Shown: piece by piece, positions 1 through 9,500 of the stretch
Numbering within the stretch: position 1 is the first letter of the stretch
Layout of the letters: every line of letters begins with the position of its first letter
Notes under the pieces: generated by a model
Seen by the model: only the letters and a program-made list of their open reading frames with translations
Databases searched by the model: none
What the model was told of the DNA's origin: nothing
Position numbers and translations under genes: made by a program
DNA from: Spirogloea muscicola
Lineage: Eukaryota; Streptophyta; Zygnematophyceae; Spirogloeales; Spirogloeaceae
Direction of reading: 5' to 3'
DNA length: 14,072 nucleotides
Assembly (NCBI GenBank): GCA_009602725.1
Contig: WELB01000401.1
Location: 34,628-48,699, forward strand

Positions 1-1
1 C

Positions 2-3000
2 CCGGGCCCGGCGCCGCAGCCGCCGCCGGCCGACGCCGGCTCGTCGCCGGCGTCATCGTCGCCCGGCCATGGCGGCGCGGAGGCCTGCTACAGCCCCGAC
101 TCCATCCTCCAGGTAACCGCGGCGGCGGCACTGGCGGCATTTTAATCCTGCACCTGTAGATTCACCCATGGCAGACACCTTAACTCGCCGGGCCACTGAC
201 GTCCCGCCGTCGCGCCGCAGTTCATGTCCTCGCACTGCCTGCCGCCCGGCGGCCTGCTCTCGCCGCTGCGGCCGGCGGCAGTGCCCCCGGCCTCGCCGCC
301 CTCGCGGGCGGCAGTTGCAACGACGACGCCAGAAACCCGTCATGGCAAGGACCGTCAGGCTCCTCCGCCGCCGCTGCCGCAGAAGCAGGATGCCAGCGCC
401 CCAACAGGCCCAGCAGCGGCGGCGGCGGCGGACTCGCGCCAGCTCAAGCGCCATGAGGAGGCGTCCGCTGAGAGGGACTTGCTGCCGGAAGGGGCAGCCG
501 CCCTCGGTGCAGCGGGTGACAGGAAGGCCGGTGGCGCGGTGACTGTGCTGGTGGCGGCCGATGCCGGGGCGGCTAAGAAGCGACGGCGGGAGGAGGAGTT
601 GCCGGTGCCAAAGGGTGAAGCCATGCGTGGCGGCGGCGGCGGCAATGGCGGCGGAGCCGGCTACAGCAAGGCAAGGCTATATGGCGGCAAGGCAGCCGGC
701 GACAAGGCCGCCAGCGCCGGCGGTGGCGGGAGCGGCGCCGTGCCGCGACGGGGTAGTGTGGACAAGCGCGGCGTCGCTGGGCTGCCGGCGGCGGCGGCAG
801 GCCAGGCCGAACCGCCACCACTGCCGCCGGCAGAGAAGCTCGGTGATGTCCGCAAGGCCGCCTTCGCGGCCAAGGAGCCGCGGGCACCGCTGGCCCAGGA
901 GCCAGCCAAGGCCCCGGCACCGCCAGCGCCGGCTGCACCGCCAGCCTCGGCCGCCGCGGCGGCAGCGGCGCCGCTGACGCTGGTGGAGGAGAACTGGGCG
1001 GAGTGCGACCGCTGCAAGATCTGGCGCCTGCTGCCCGAGGAGATTGACCCCGCCAAGCTGCCGTCCAAGTGGTTCTGCTCCATGCAGACATGGCTGTGAG
1101 CTCCGCCACCGCCCCTCCTCGTTCTCCGCGCTGCCACCACCGCCACCTGACATTGCGTACAATGTACAATGTACGATGCACAATGTGTACAATGTGTACA
1201 AATGTAGTCCTGGAGGCTGGCGGCTCACATTGTTGGCGGCTGCGTCGGCATGGCGGGCAGGCCGTCGATGGCGCGCTGCGGCATCCCCATGGAGGAGACG
1301 TCGCGGGAGCTGTACCGCATCTGCGGGCTGCCCATACCCGAGAGCCTGCGGGAGGATGCTGCTGCGGCCTCGCCGCAGCCAACGGCGTCGTTGCCGCCGG
1401 CGCAGCCGGTGCGCGGCAAGGGTGCGAAGCTCAACGGCGCGGTCAGGGCCGCCAAGGTCTCTGCGGCCGCTGCGGCGGCCGCAAAGGAGAAGGAGCGGCA
1501 CGCCGCCACTGCGTCGCCCGGCAAGAGCCGCCAGCAGCTCGTGAATCCCGACGCAGTCGCCAAGGCGAGGAAGGCGGCCGCCGCCGCTCTGGCGGAGTCC
1601 CCCAGTTCTGGGCGGGGCCGGAAGGCCGCTGACCGGGAAGCCGGTGCCGGCCCTCGCCAGCAGCACACTGATGCCGTTGGCACCAAGCGCCCGCGACCTG
1701 CCAGCGACGGTGAGACGCCATCAACGCCAACCCCAGCATCGGTGTCGTCATGTGCTGTTAGTTGTCCAAATCCAGATCATTGAGCATCTTTGATCATACT
1801 TCATATTCTCAACTCTTACATAAGGCCATTGCGTCACCAGCAGCAGCGGGCCCCCTTGAGGAGGGCCGGGCGGAGGGCGCCGATGCGCGCGGCAACGACA
1901 ATGCGGTGGTGCCCTCAGCGGACGCCGGCGGCAAGGTGGACAACGCTGCGGGGCTGACTGGAACCCCGGAGCGGCCGCCCATATCTGCCCTTACTGATGA
2001 ACAGCATGCAGCAGCAGGCTCAGCAGAGTTGCTGGCCACTGGCGCAGCAGACCCGAAGAAGGCTCCTGCAGCTGCCATGGTCGCCGCCGGGGCTGCCGAG
2101 GCTGGCGCCACTGGCGGTGGCGCCGCGGTCAAGGCCCCAAGACCAGCAGATGAGAAGGCCACCAGGAGCTCGGGCAACGCCAATGGCGAGCCGCCGCCGT
2201 CGACAGCGGCAGCAAGCTCCGGGGCGATTGCAGGCGAGCGCAGGCAAGGGGGCGAGCACTTGGCAAAAGTGTTGGAGACGCCGCTGATGGCAGCACAGAC
2301 TCGAGAGGCTGCACTCCCCGCCATCATGGCAAAGCCGTCCAAGACTGCAGCAGAAGCTGCTGGTGCTGGCGGCAGTCATGGGGAGGGGCCAGCAAGCGTC
2401 GGGGCAACTGCGGCAGCACCATCGTTGCCAGACAGCTCCTCCGACACGACGTCCAACACATCTGACACGAGCTCAGCGAGCGACACGTCAGATGTCTCGT
2501 CATTGTCTGCGGCTGCAGCAGCGGACGCCGCCACGGCGGCAGTCAGAGGCTCCACCGGCCCTGCGGCAGGCGGCCGGGAGCGTGGCGCAGGGGAGGCCGG
2601 TGGGAACAAGCGCAGCATGGCGGCAGCTCGGGAAGGCGGGGAGGGTGCTGCAAGCCCAGTTCGTCATGTCCGGCCCGAGAGCCGGCCAGGAGGGCAGGAG
2701 GCCGAGCTGGACCGTGGGATGGAGAGGGCGGAGGCGCACCACCAGCAGAAGGAGCGGTCACGCTCGCAAGAGCAGGAGAGACCTAGGAGCCGGGAGTCGG
2801 CAGCTGAGAAGGAGAGGGAGGAGGGGGAGAGGGAGAGAGGAGACAGGCAGAGAGGGGAGAGGGAAAGGGTGAGGGAGAGGGAGAGGGCGAGAGAGAGAGA
2901 GGAGGGGGAGAGGGAGAAGGGCCGTCAGCGGCCGAGGGAGGTGGAGAGTGAGTGGGTGAAGGGGAGGAGCAGGGAGAGGGAGGGGGAGGGCGGCGTGCGA

Positions 3001-5995
3001 GGAGGGAGGGAGGAGCGCGATGGCGGCAGGGACAGGGACTGGGGACCCAGGGAGTGCGACCGCAGCCGCGAGCGAAGCCGGGAGCTCGCGGAGGCTCCGG
3101 AGGCGGCGCCGTCTGGCCGCAAAGGCAGCCGCGAGCCGGCGGACGAGGCGGAGCTGGAGCGCAGAGAGGACAGCAGCAATGGCAGGCAGCCGGCATCCCC
3201 TTGGGGCCGGCCGCCGCAGAATAAGCGGGACCGCCATGGTGGGCCCGTGCCATCGTCGCCAGCGCCGGAGCGCGACGCAGCGGCTCGGTCGCCGCTGGCA
3301 GAGGCCAAAGCGAGGGACCTCCATCATGCAGCCGGCAGGGATGCGCCAGCCTTCAGAGGTTCGCCGAGGCTGGAGACGCGAGCCGCCACTCCCGCCGCCT
3401 CCTCCCGCACGCCTCCGCGGCAGCAGCCATTGCACCCCGGCGGCAGCGCTACCGCCGTCTTCGACGGGGCAGCCAGGGACGGCGGGCAGCTGCTGTCGCC
3501 ACCCAAGGAGGGGCTGCCGCCAGCCGGGTCACGCGAGCTTGAGCAGCACCGCCGTGCCATGCGCGAGGCCACGAATCTCAAGCACGCCGCCGACAAGGTT
3601 AAGGTACGGGCAATCTGAGACACTTGTTGGCGCTCGATGATGCATTGAGGCGGTCATGGACGCCAGGCCTCTGACATGGTGCTCGCCTGCTGATGTTGGT
3701 ACTGAGTTGACGGCGGCGCTTGCGTGCAGAGCACGGACCTGTACATGGCGGCTGCACTCAAGTTCCTGCAGGCTGCCTCCATGGTGGAGGCAATGGGCGC
3801 AGATGAAACGCGACATGGGCAGGTCACGCTTGCTGCCAAGACGTACCAGGACACTGCGCCCCTCTTTGAGTACGCAGAATCCATCTGCTCCCTCATCAAG
3901 TGCTGCGTTGAGGACTTTGATAATACTGTGGAAGTTGGGGTAAACACATACTGTTTGTCGCATCTTTGCATAAGCAGACAGCTAAGTCCGTAGGAGTAGG
4001 ACTCGCAGCCTTGCACCAACTGCTGGACAACTGGGCGCTCGCCGAGTCGTCTCATGTGTTGGCCAACCATCTGACGCTCGCAAGCGAGGTCTCTGGCCCT
4101 GCCTCGCCAGGTTCTGTGCCAAGGCGTACGCTGACAACGGGGAGGCGGCGAGCGCGGCCCTGGCATACAAGTGCGCGGCGGTGGCGCGCACGCGCGCCAT
4201 GCTGGGCCGCCATGCCTGCATGCGCCGCGACCGCAACGAGCTGCAGGCTGCCGTCTCGCAGGCGGCGTCGCTCTCGCCGGGAGGCTCCTCGCAGGCCGCG
4301 GCCGCGAGCCCCTCGTCCCAGCCCACCGCTGCCCCTGGATCGGCGCCTGCCGCCGGTGTTGCCGCTGCTGCAGCAACTGCCAATGGCAATGCCACAGCTG
4401 GAACGCCAACTGCGAATGGTAAGGCACTCGTCTTGCCTGCTCAAAGTTGTCTGGTTGTCATGCAGCAGGCCCATACTGTGATGTGCCTTGCGACTTGGTC
4501 ATGACTGCCACAGGCCCGCTGATTGAGGGTTAACATTGCCTTTTGTGGGCCAGGCTGCTCGCCGTCGTCATCTTCAGGGGGGTCGATGCTGGACCAGAAC
4601 CCGGGAGGGCCAGCGGCAGGCCAAGCGGCCGCCGGCGGGGCCGGGCTGCCGCGGGTCGGTGGCTCACCGCCGGGGAACTTGGCGGGAGGGCTTGACAGCA
4701 ATGGGCTGGTGCTACCCGGCCGTGTCCGGTCGCACTACCAACGCCTCATTCGCGACGTGAGCTTCTGTCGCTAGCTCATCCCGTGCTGGCGATGGCTTTG
4801 GCTGCGATTGCTGACCTGACCTTGACTCGACCAGCGGCAAGCTGGCCTGCCGAACTGCGACTTGGCCCCAACTGATTCTGACGAGGTGATTGTGGTGGTG
4901 CTGCAAGCAGGCGTATGACATGAGTGTAGCCATGGGGGCCTGGGCCAAGGCCGCCGGCGCGTCGGCGGCNCGCCGCCGCCGCCGCCGCCCCCCGTAGCGC
5001 TCCGGCCTATGGTGCCGCTGTACACCGCGCCGCCGCTGCCGCCAGTGGACTCCGACGACGGCATTTCCAATGACGGTGGGCTGTGGGCCCCGAGGCTGGC
5101 TCAGTCTTGAACGCCCGGCGCTGCAGCAGTGTGCTAAACTGGCCCCCCGGCTCTTGCCGACTCGGCGGCGCAGCAATCGGTGGCACGACTGGCCAGCTCC
5201 TGGAGCAGAACGCGCAGGCCATCAGCCAGGTCCGCGCCAACCTCGCCGCCTGCAAGGTGAGCAATCCTGGCCACACCGATGTGTCGACGCCCAGCGCCTG
5301 CTTCCTGAGCTAGACTCTGGTGGCCGAGCCGAGCCGAGCCGAGCCGCCTTCTGGCTGTCTTGCTGAGAAGTCCCTTTGCTGCCGCCGTCGACGACCCCTA
5401 CCATGGAGCAGGCGCAGGATAATGTGTTGCTGCTGCTGCAGATCCGCGACAACATCTCGTCCATCCTCAACGGGTGAGACAACGCCCTGGCACTGTCCAC
5501 CCCTTGACAGGCTATCTACGGAGCTGGATTAGGATGGAGCTATTAGGATACTAAGGTGTTCGGGCTCAGAGTCCTGAGGTGGTCATGCTCGGCGGAGCTT
5601 CAATCCTATCATATCCAATTTTTGAGCTCAGTGTTAAGGGAATCTAGGGTCTGTTTGTAGTATCTAGCTTGTACTTATAATCCAAATCATCAGCTAGAAG
5701 TACGGTGACCTGCTCTCTCTGGGCGACAGGCACTTCGCGTCGCTGGGAAGGCAGCGACAAAGTGTGGCCGTGCTTTGATGGACGTGGTTCGTGCGTGCGT
5801 GTTGGCAGGATGACGAGCATGCCAGGCATCATGAGCCAGATGCCGCCGCTGCCCGTGAAGCTAAACCTGGAGCTTGCCAACACGCTGCTGCCCAAGGGCA
5901 TGGGGCCTCTACCGCCTGCCGCAGCCCCTGGTGGCGGTGCTGGCCCTGCCCCTTCAGCGAGCGCTGCTGCTGTGCCTGCCTCCTCCGCAAGCTAG
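2..5995 (+). CDS. CW-type zinc-finger chromatin reader protein, plant type (5'-partial, 11 exons)
   Basis: The proposed join is <2-112, 221-1095, 1261-1709, 1841-3603, 3730-3869, 4111-4418, 4554-4756, 4911-5075, 5174-5256, 5412-5473 and 5809-5995 (stop TAG). All introns are GT-AG and the phases agree at every junction except inside exon 8, where an N breaks the frame. About 1448 residues are visible and the start codon lies before the window. Exons 1-2 join to give SPDSILQFMSS...LPPGGLLSPL, a motif shared with plant CW proteins. A CW domain follows at about residues 296-350. Next come Ala-rich disorder, a Ser/Asp-rich patch (nt 2428-2500), an Arg/Glu/Ser-rich region (nt 2750-3090) and a conserved helical C-terminus from about residue 1045. 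Plant relatives of this type are nuclear and bind methylated H3K4 through CW; the role here is inferred from that. The splice between TTTGA (3869) and GTTCTG (4111) is set by the family pattern LxEFCAxxY. Exons 9 and 10 are the least certain. Confidence 0.85.
995..1300 (+). other. CW zinc-finger domain, split by intron 1096-1260
   Basis: The exon 2 end and exon 3 start together encode WAECDRCKIWRLLP...LPSKWFCSMQTW then LPSMARCGIPMEE. The four zinc cysteines are codons 1004, 1013, 1076 and 1277. The conserved tryptophans are codons 995, 1022 and the one just before FC. The spacing W-x2-C-x2-C-x2-W-R matches plant CW domains. In the family the first tryptophans form the cage that binds methylated H3K4. 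The intron falls between the third and fourth cysteine: exon 2 ends TGGCT with donor gtgagc, and exon 3 starts GCCGTC after gggcag, rebuilding a Leu codon. Read without splicing, exon 2 stops at 1097-1099, so an unspliced model would lose the fourth zinc ligand. Confidence 0.92.
1158..1206 (+). repeat. Degenerate TACAATG heptamer array inside intron 2
   Basis: The intron holds about six head-to-tail copies of a TACAATG-like heptamer (TACAATG, TACAATG, TACGATG, CACAATG, then TACAATG and TACAAATG, the last two each preceded by TG). The TGTACA palindrome recurs through it. It is clearly more AT-rich than the surrounding GC-rich coding DNA. It lies between donor 1096 and acceptor 1260 and is not coding. 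It looks like a small minisatellite; no function can be read from it. Confidence 0.8.
2806..2921 (+). repeat. Exonic polypurine tract encoding an Arg/Glu-rich segment
   Basis: Only four pyrimidines (2844, 2848, 2870 and 2888) occur in 116 bases on the coding strand, with uninterrupted purine runs at 2806-2843 and 2889-2921. In frame it reads as alternating ER, RE and EE dipeptides (for example GERERGDRQRGERERVRERE). It sits inside a longer RE/SR-rich region, about nt 2750-3090. Such mixed-charge domains are common in nuclear-speckle and RNA-processing proteins. The DNA has the composition expected of triplex- or G-quadruplex-forming tracts; this is inference. Confidence 0.8.
3541..4300 (+). 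other. Conserved C-terminal helical domain (exon 4 end, exons 5-6), AFF-CHD-like
   Basis: After splicing, the segment reads EATNLKHAADKVK-STDLYMAAALKFLQAA...TYQDTAPLFE-FCAKAYADNGEAASAALAYKC...RDRNELQ. Plant CW proteins carry the same block (LKH.ADR, L..AALKFL.GA, FCA.EY, AAALAYKC.EVAY, RDR.ELQ), which makes the family call firm and fixes the exon junctions 3603/3730 and 3869/4111. The pattern is all-helical with no zinc or catalytic residues. It also resembles, from memory, the dimerising C-terminal homology domain of animal AFF1-4 proteins (see findings). The likely role is protein-protein contact or dimerisation. Confidence 0.75.
4970..4970. other. Ambiguous base (N) with frame break in exon 8
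   Basis: One N sits in a GGC/CGC simple repeat (about 4950-4990). Upstream, exon 8 reads AYDMSVAMGAWAKAAG in the spliced frame. Downstream, the plausible protein continues in another frame (VALRPMVPLYTAPPLPPVDS), while the original frame meets a TAG at about 4995. The summed CDS is one base short of a multiple of three, so the N most likely hides a length error in a hard-to-sequence repeat rather than a real mutation. Confidence 0.8.
5323..5345 (+). repeat. GAGCC pentanucleotide tandem repeat in an intron
   Basis: Four perfect GAGCC units (5326-5345), preceded by a partial unit, lie in the intron between 5256 and 5412 of the CW-protein gene. It is non-coding and short. Confidence 0.75.
5474..5808 (+). 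other. Last intron of the CW-protein gene (335 bp)
   Basis: The donor is AACGG|gtgaga at 5474 and the acceptor is ttggcag|GATGACG at 5808. Splicing rebuilds a Gly codon and joins ISSILNG to MTSMPGIMSQMPPLP. It is more AT-rich than the exons. I see no ORF, RNA gene or repeat of note inside it. Confidence 0.75.
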
Positions 5996-6160
5996 CAGTT
6001 GCATATCTGCTGCTGCTAGGCTCCTGTATGATCGATTTTGCTGCTGTACATATTGCGTTGTCTGCCCCTTGCTCAAGAATGTGAGAGCAAGGGTAATTGC
6101 TGCTCTTGCAGCTGTTTGCGAGAATTTGAGAGTGGCTACATTGTAAGTCTGCTCATTTTG
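5996..6160 (+). other. 3' UTR of the CW-protein gene
   Basis: It runs from the stop codon to just past the first TGTAA on this strand. The composition drops in GC, as is usual for algal UTRs. The end point is an estimate of about 10-20 nt after the signal. Confidence 0.6.
6142..6146 (+). terminator. TGTAA polyadenylation signal of the CW-protein gene
   Basis: This is the first TGTAA after the stop codon at 5993-5995. TGTAA is the standard poly(A) signal of chlorophyte nuclear genes, and cleavage usually follows within about 20 nt. Confidence 0.65.
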
Positions 6161-6179
6161 GGCAATCAATGTAGTGCAG

Positions 6180-6596
6180 ATTCAGCATCCTCTCGTTACA
6201 CTGGCCTTGCAGCTTCTGTGCTGTGTGGGCATGCATGCACAATTTTGCCTCTTAACAAAGTCTGCTCTGTTCACTATGTTGTTGCCTCAACAAGTACTAC
6301 CTTCATGGTGACACCTCAGAATCGCAATACTTGTGCAGACCTTGTGTTAATGAAGGTATGGAGGGGTGTACTTGTAGCTGCAATGCTTATGATTTTAAAC
6401 TTAAGAGCAACCATAAGCCTTTGACCTGTTTGCTGCAAATTAGAAAAACCGTCTGGCTATCTAGGTCCAGCTCAGGCACCACCTTGCGGTGGATGCGCTT
6501 GACTAACAGCACATCACACATGGGGCACCTAGGGCCTCACAACTTGGGTGCAATCCCGCAGCATCAAGGCTCAAGCAGGGACAGTGGCAGCTCCAA
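6180..6596 (-). other. 3' UTR of the XPG gene
   Basis: It spans from the TAG stop (6599-6597) to just beyond the TGTAA signal on the minus strand. It has lower GC than the coding DNA. I see no ORF with family resemblance on either strand in this stretch. Confidence 0.55.
6196..6200 (-). terminator. TGTAA polyadenylation signal of the XPG gene
   Basis: TTACA on the + strand is TGTAA on the minus strand. It is the first one downstream of the XPG stop codon, about 400 bp away, and faces the signal of the convergent gene 50 bp further on. Confidence 0.6.
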
Positions 6597-9500
6597 CTAT
6601 GAGGCTCTCTTTCGCCTGAGTGGCGCTGCTCGCAGCCTGCTGTGGGGCTGTGCCAGAGCGCTCAAGCTTGTGCTCTGAGCAAGCTCGCTTGTCGTACTGA
6701 CTTCGCCTCCTGTGGCTGAAGCTAATGGACTGCTTCCAGGAGGGCCCGTCTCTGAGGTGCGCGACAGTACTTGCATGTGCACATCAGCCTTGCTCGTACT
6801 TGCTGGTTCTGTGCCTTCCACCATCAGATCACTGGGCGCCATAGCGCACTGGGCTTCCTGGGCGCGGCCATCAAGGGGTGTCGGCTCTAGCAACTCGCGG
6901 CTGGGCTGAGGATCATTGTGCTCCTCCTGCTCTTCGTCTGCACAGAAGCCTCCGCCTGTCGCATACGCTGCAGGGAGACCCGGCGAGTCCTCCGCACCCT
7001 TGGAGCCTGCAGCTTCCAGCGCTGGCCAAGGAGCGCCGTCCACGCCACTCACGACATGCACGTTGCTCTCTCCCAACTCGCTGCTGCCATCTGCAGCTTG
7101 GAGCATCGCCTTCCGTCTGGACCGTGACGACTGCCACAGCAGCACGCCCCATAAGCAAGCTCAGCTTCATAGCAGAGCAAAGAGATTCTACCACAAAGGA
7201 AAATGTATATTACAAATTCAGTAGTAATTGACTTCACTCGTGCAAGATCATTCCACTGGTGCAACTAGTCACTGACTGCCGCGCTACTGGCTGCGACTTG
7301 TGCTGACTGAGTGAAAGAGCCAACAGAGCAGAATGCAACTTACTCTTACACTCTCCTCAGCGCCAGCATCGCTCCTTGAGGGTGCTCCGTGCACATCGCT
7401 CCCAGAGCCGCTGCTGCTCTCATCTCCACCTTCATACTCCATGTCCCCGCCCACCTCCTCCTCCGAGCTGCTCGCTTGCTTCCGCACACTTTTCCCGCCT
7501 CTTGGTCGCCTGCTCGCCTTCTTCTTGCCGCTGTCTGCAACTTTAGCCACTGCCGGCTTTGATGGAGGTGCTGGCTTCTTGCCTCGCCCACGAGCTTGGC
7601 GCTGCCTCTGCCTTACCTCAACTACATCCTCAGATGTGGCCAATGCCAGTTGCTCCTCATCCTGCTGTTCAATCTCAGTTAGATGAGTAGCTGCTCCAGT
7701 CACTTTCTTGGCCTTCTTTTGAGGTGGATCTGAGATGAGATGGTGTGGCAGGTCCATCAGCTCCTCGCTGCGCTTCCCTGTGATCCTAGTCACAGCCTTC
7801 TGGATGCGCTTGCTCCGGATCTTTGCGAACCTCTGGTTGAACGTGTAAAATGCTTCGAGCCTCATCTGGGTCTGCACACAGCATCAGTCAAAATACCAAT
7901 TTACAGCGGGCACTGTCTATATTACTGCACAGTCTCTGTTACTGCACGATAACCGTAGCTTACATGACTAGCAAAGAGATTCAGACTTAGGCAAGTTGGC
8001 AAACTTCCAAAGAAGCGGAGAGTTGAAGAAGCAATGGAACAGACATCTAGCAGCTTGCACCTACAATTTCACACAGACTCATGACTAAGTGCGACAGCCT
8101 TGTTACACACAGGCTTCATCTTGACAATACTAAGAGCCATGAAGCTGATCCTTAGAGTTCGGCCCTGGTTCTAATCTTGCCTCTTGGTTCTCATATGCTT
8201 TCAGGGCCGGCATCACAGCGTCGTCAGTCTTCTCCCTGGACCAGCCCAGGCGATCGTGGCAGAACTTGCGGAGTGCGTCGAGGTCGGGACGCCCCCAGGT
8301 GCACCGCTCAGTCGACCGGTCCACCTGAGGCCTCTTGTAGGCGGCCATGACGGCAGCGCTTGGGAACGACTCGGGCACGTTCCAGTTGCGGCTCATGTTG
8401 CGATGCTTCGCCTCAAAGGCCCGCCGGATGGCCATCAGCTCCGGCTCCTCGAGGGGCTCGCCTCCTACCCCCTCTTCTGCCTTGCTCGACAAGCCTTTCC
8501 CGTGTCCGCCGCCGACGTGGTCAAAGATCCTCTCGTCTGGCCCATCCAGCCAGTCCTTGAACTTCTCCAGGCCACCATTTCCCGGGTAAGCGTTCACGAC
8601 CTCGATAGCATTCACAATGCCAATGCCACTTCACCCAATAAACAAACAGTCTCATGAGCTCATAAACTTCCCATGGAATAAGGTGGAACACCTGTTTACG
8701 AGGGCCAGCGCTCAAAGTTGCGGCATAGTTAGGCAGCCATATTGAGTCTCTGTGGAGCACTGATCATATCCAATGACTTCTCTGGAATATTATGACAAAT
8801 TGAGATAAATACCCCTCAAGGAGAACTTTCAAAGGCCAAATTTGCTGAACTTGGATGCGTAGCAGACAGTAACTCAAGAGGAAGAAGTGTCGAAGAGATC
8901 CTTGTCAAAGCCAAGCATGATGATGTAAATGCTTCAAGGGCGATGGATACAGACATGGCGGATAGAACGTTCCTGCTATATCAGAAGCAGGCAAAGTATA
9001 CAAATAGAAGACCCTTCCTCCACATTGCTTGGCTGTCATTGGCCTCTTCACCTGATTCCGGGCGTGTAATCACTGCCCAGCAGCATGGCCATGCGTATAA
9101 GCTTGTCCCTTGACAGGCCAAGCTCGCCTTCAATGTCCTTCATGTAGTACGTCTCCACGTACTTCCGTTCGTCAAAGAGGTTTCTGTACACGCTCCTCCC
9201 TCCAAAAAGGAAGGCGTCGCAGTCATCAGTAACAATGCCATCCACAAAATCCACCTCGTCCATGAATGCGCACTGGGCCTCCGCCTCCATTGGCGCAATG
9301 ATGTACGGCAAGCCAAAAATTTGAAGAAGCTCCTGAACAAAGTCATGAAGAACGCAAACCTCGCTAAATAACTATCGTGATTTAGCGAGACTGTTGAATT
9401 CTTCAATCAGAGATCAGTAAGCAAGCAGGCAGTGTGTCCAGGATGATATAGGAAGGACGCGGAGATCAAAGACAGCTTCGCTTTGGCTGTTCACCTGGCA

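Noticed and set aside
677-1666. Long minus-strand ORFs (up to 329 codons) opposite the CW-protein exons
   Set aside because: They are Arg/Pro/Ala-rich shadows of GC-rich coding DNA, overlap well-supported exons and introns, and match no family.
6712-7231. Short plus-strand ORFs opposite the last XPG exon
   Set aside because: Several frames are open only because of the opposite coding strand; there are no motifs.
8629-9051. Possible intronic C/D snoRNA (ATGATGA-like and CTGA boxes)
   Set aside because: The boxes are badly spaced, lack a terminal stem, and the only good C-like box is on the strand opposite to the host gene.
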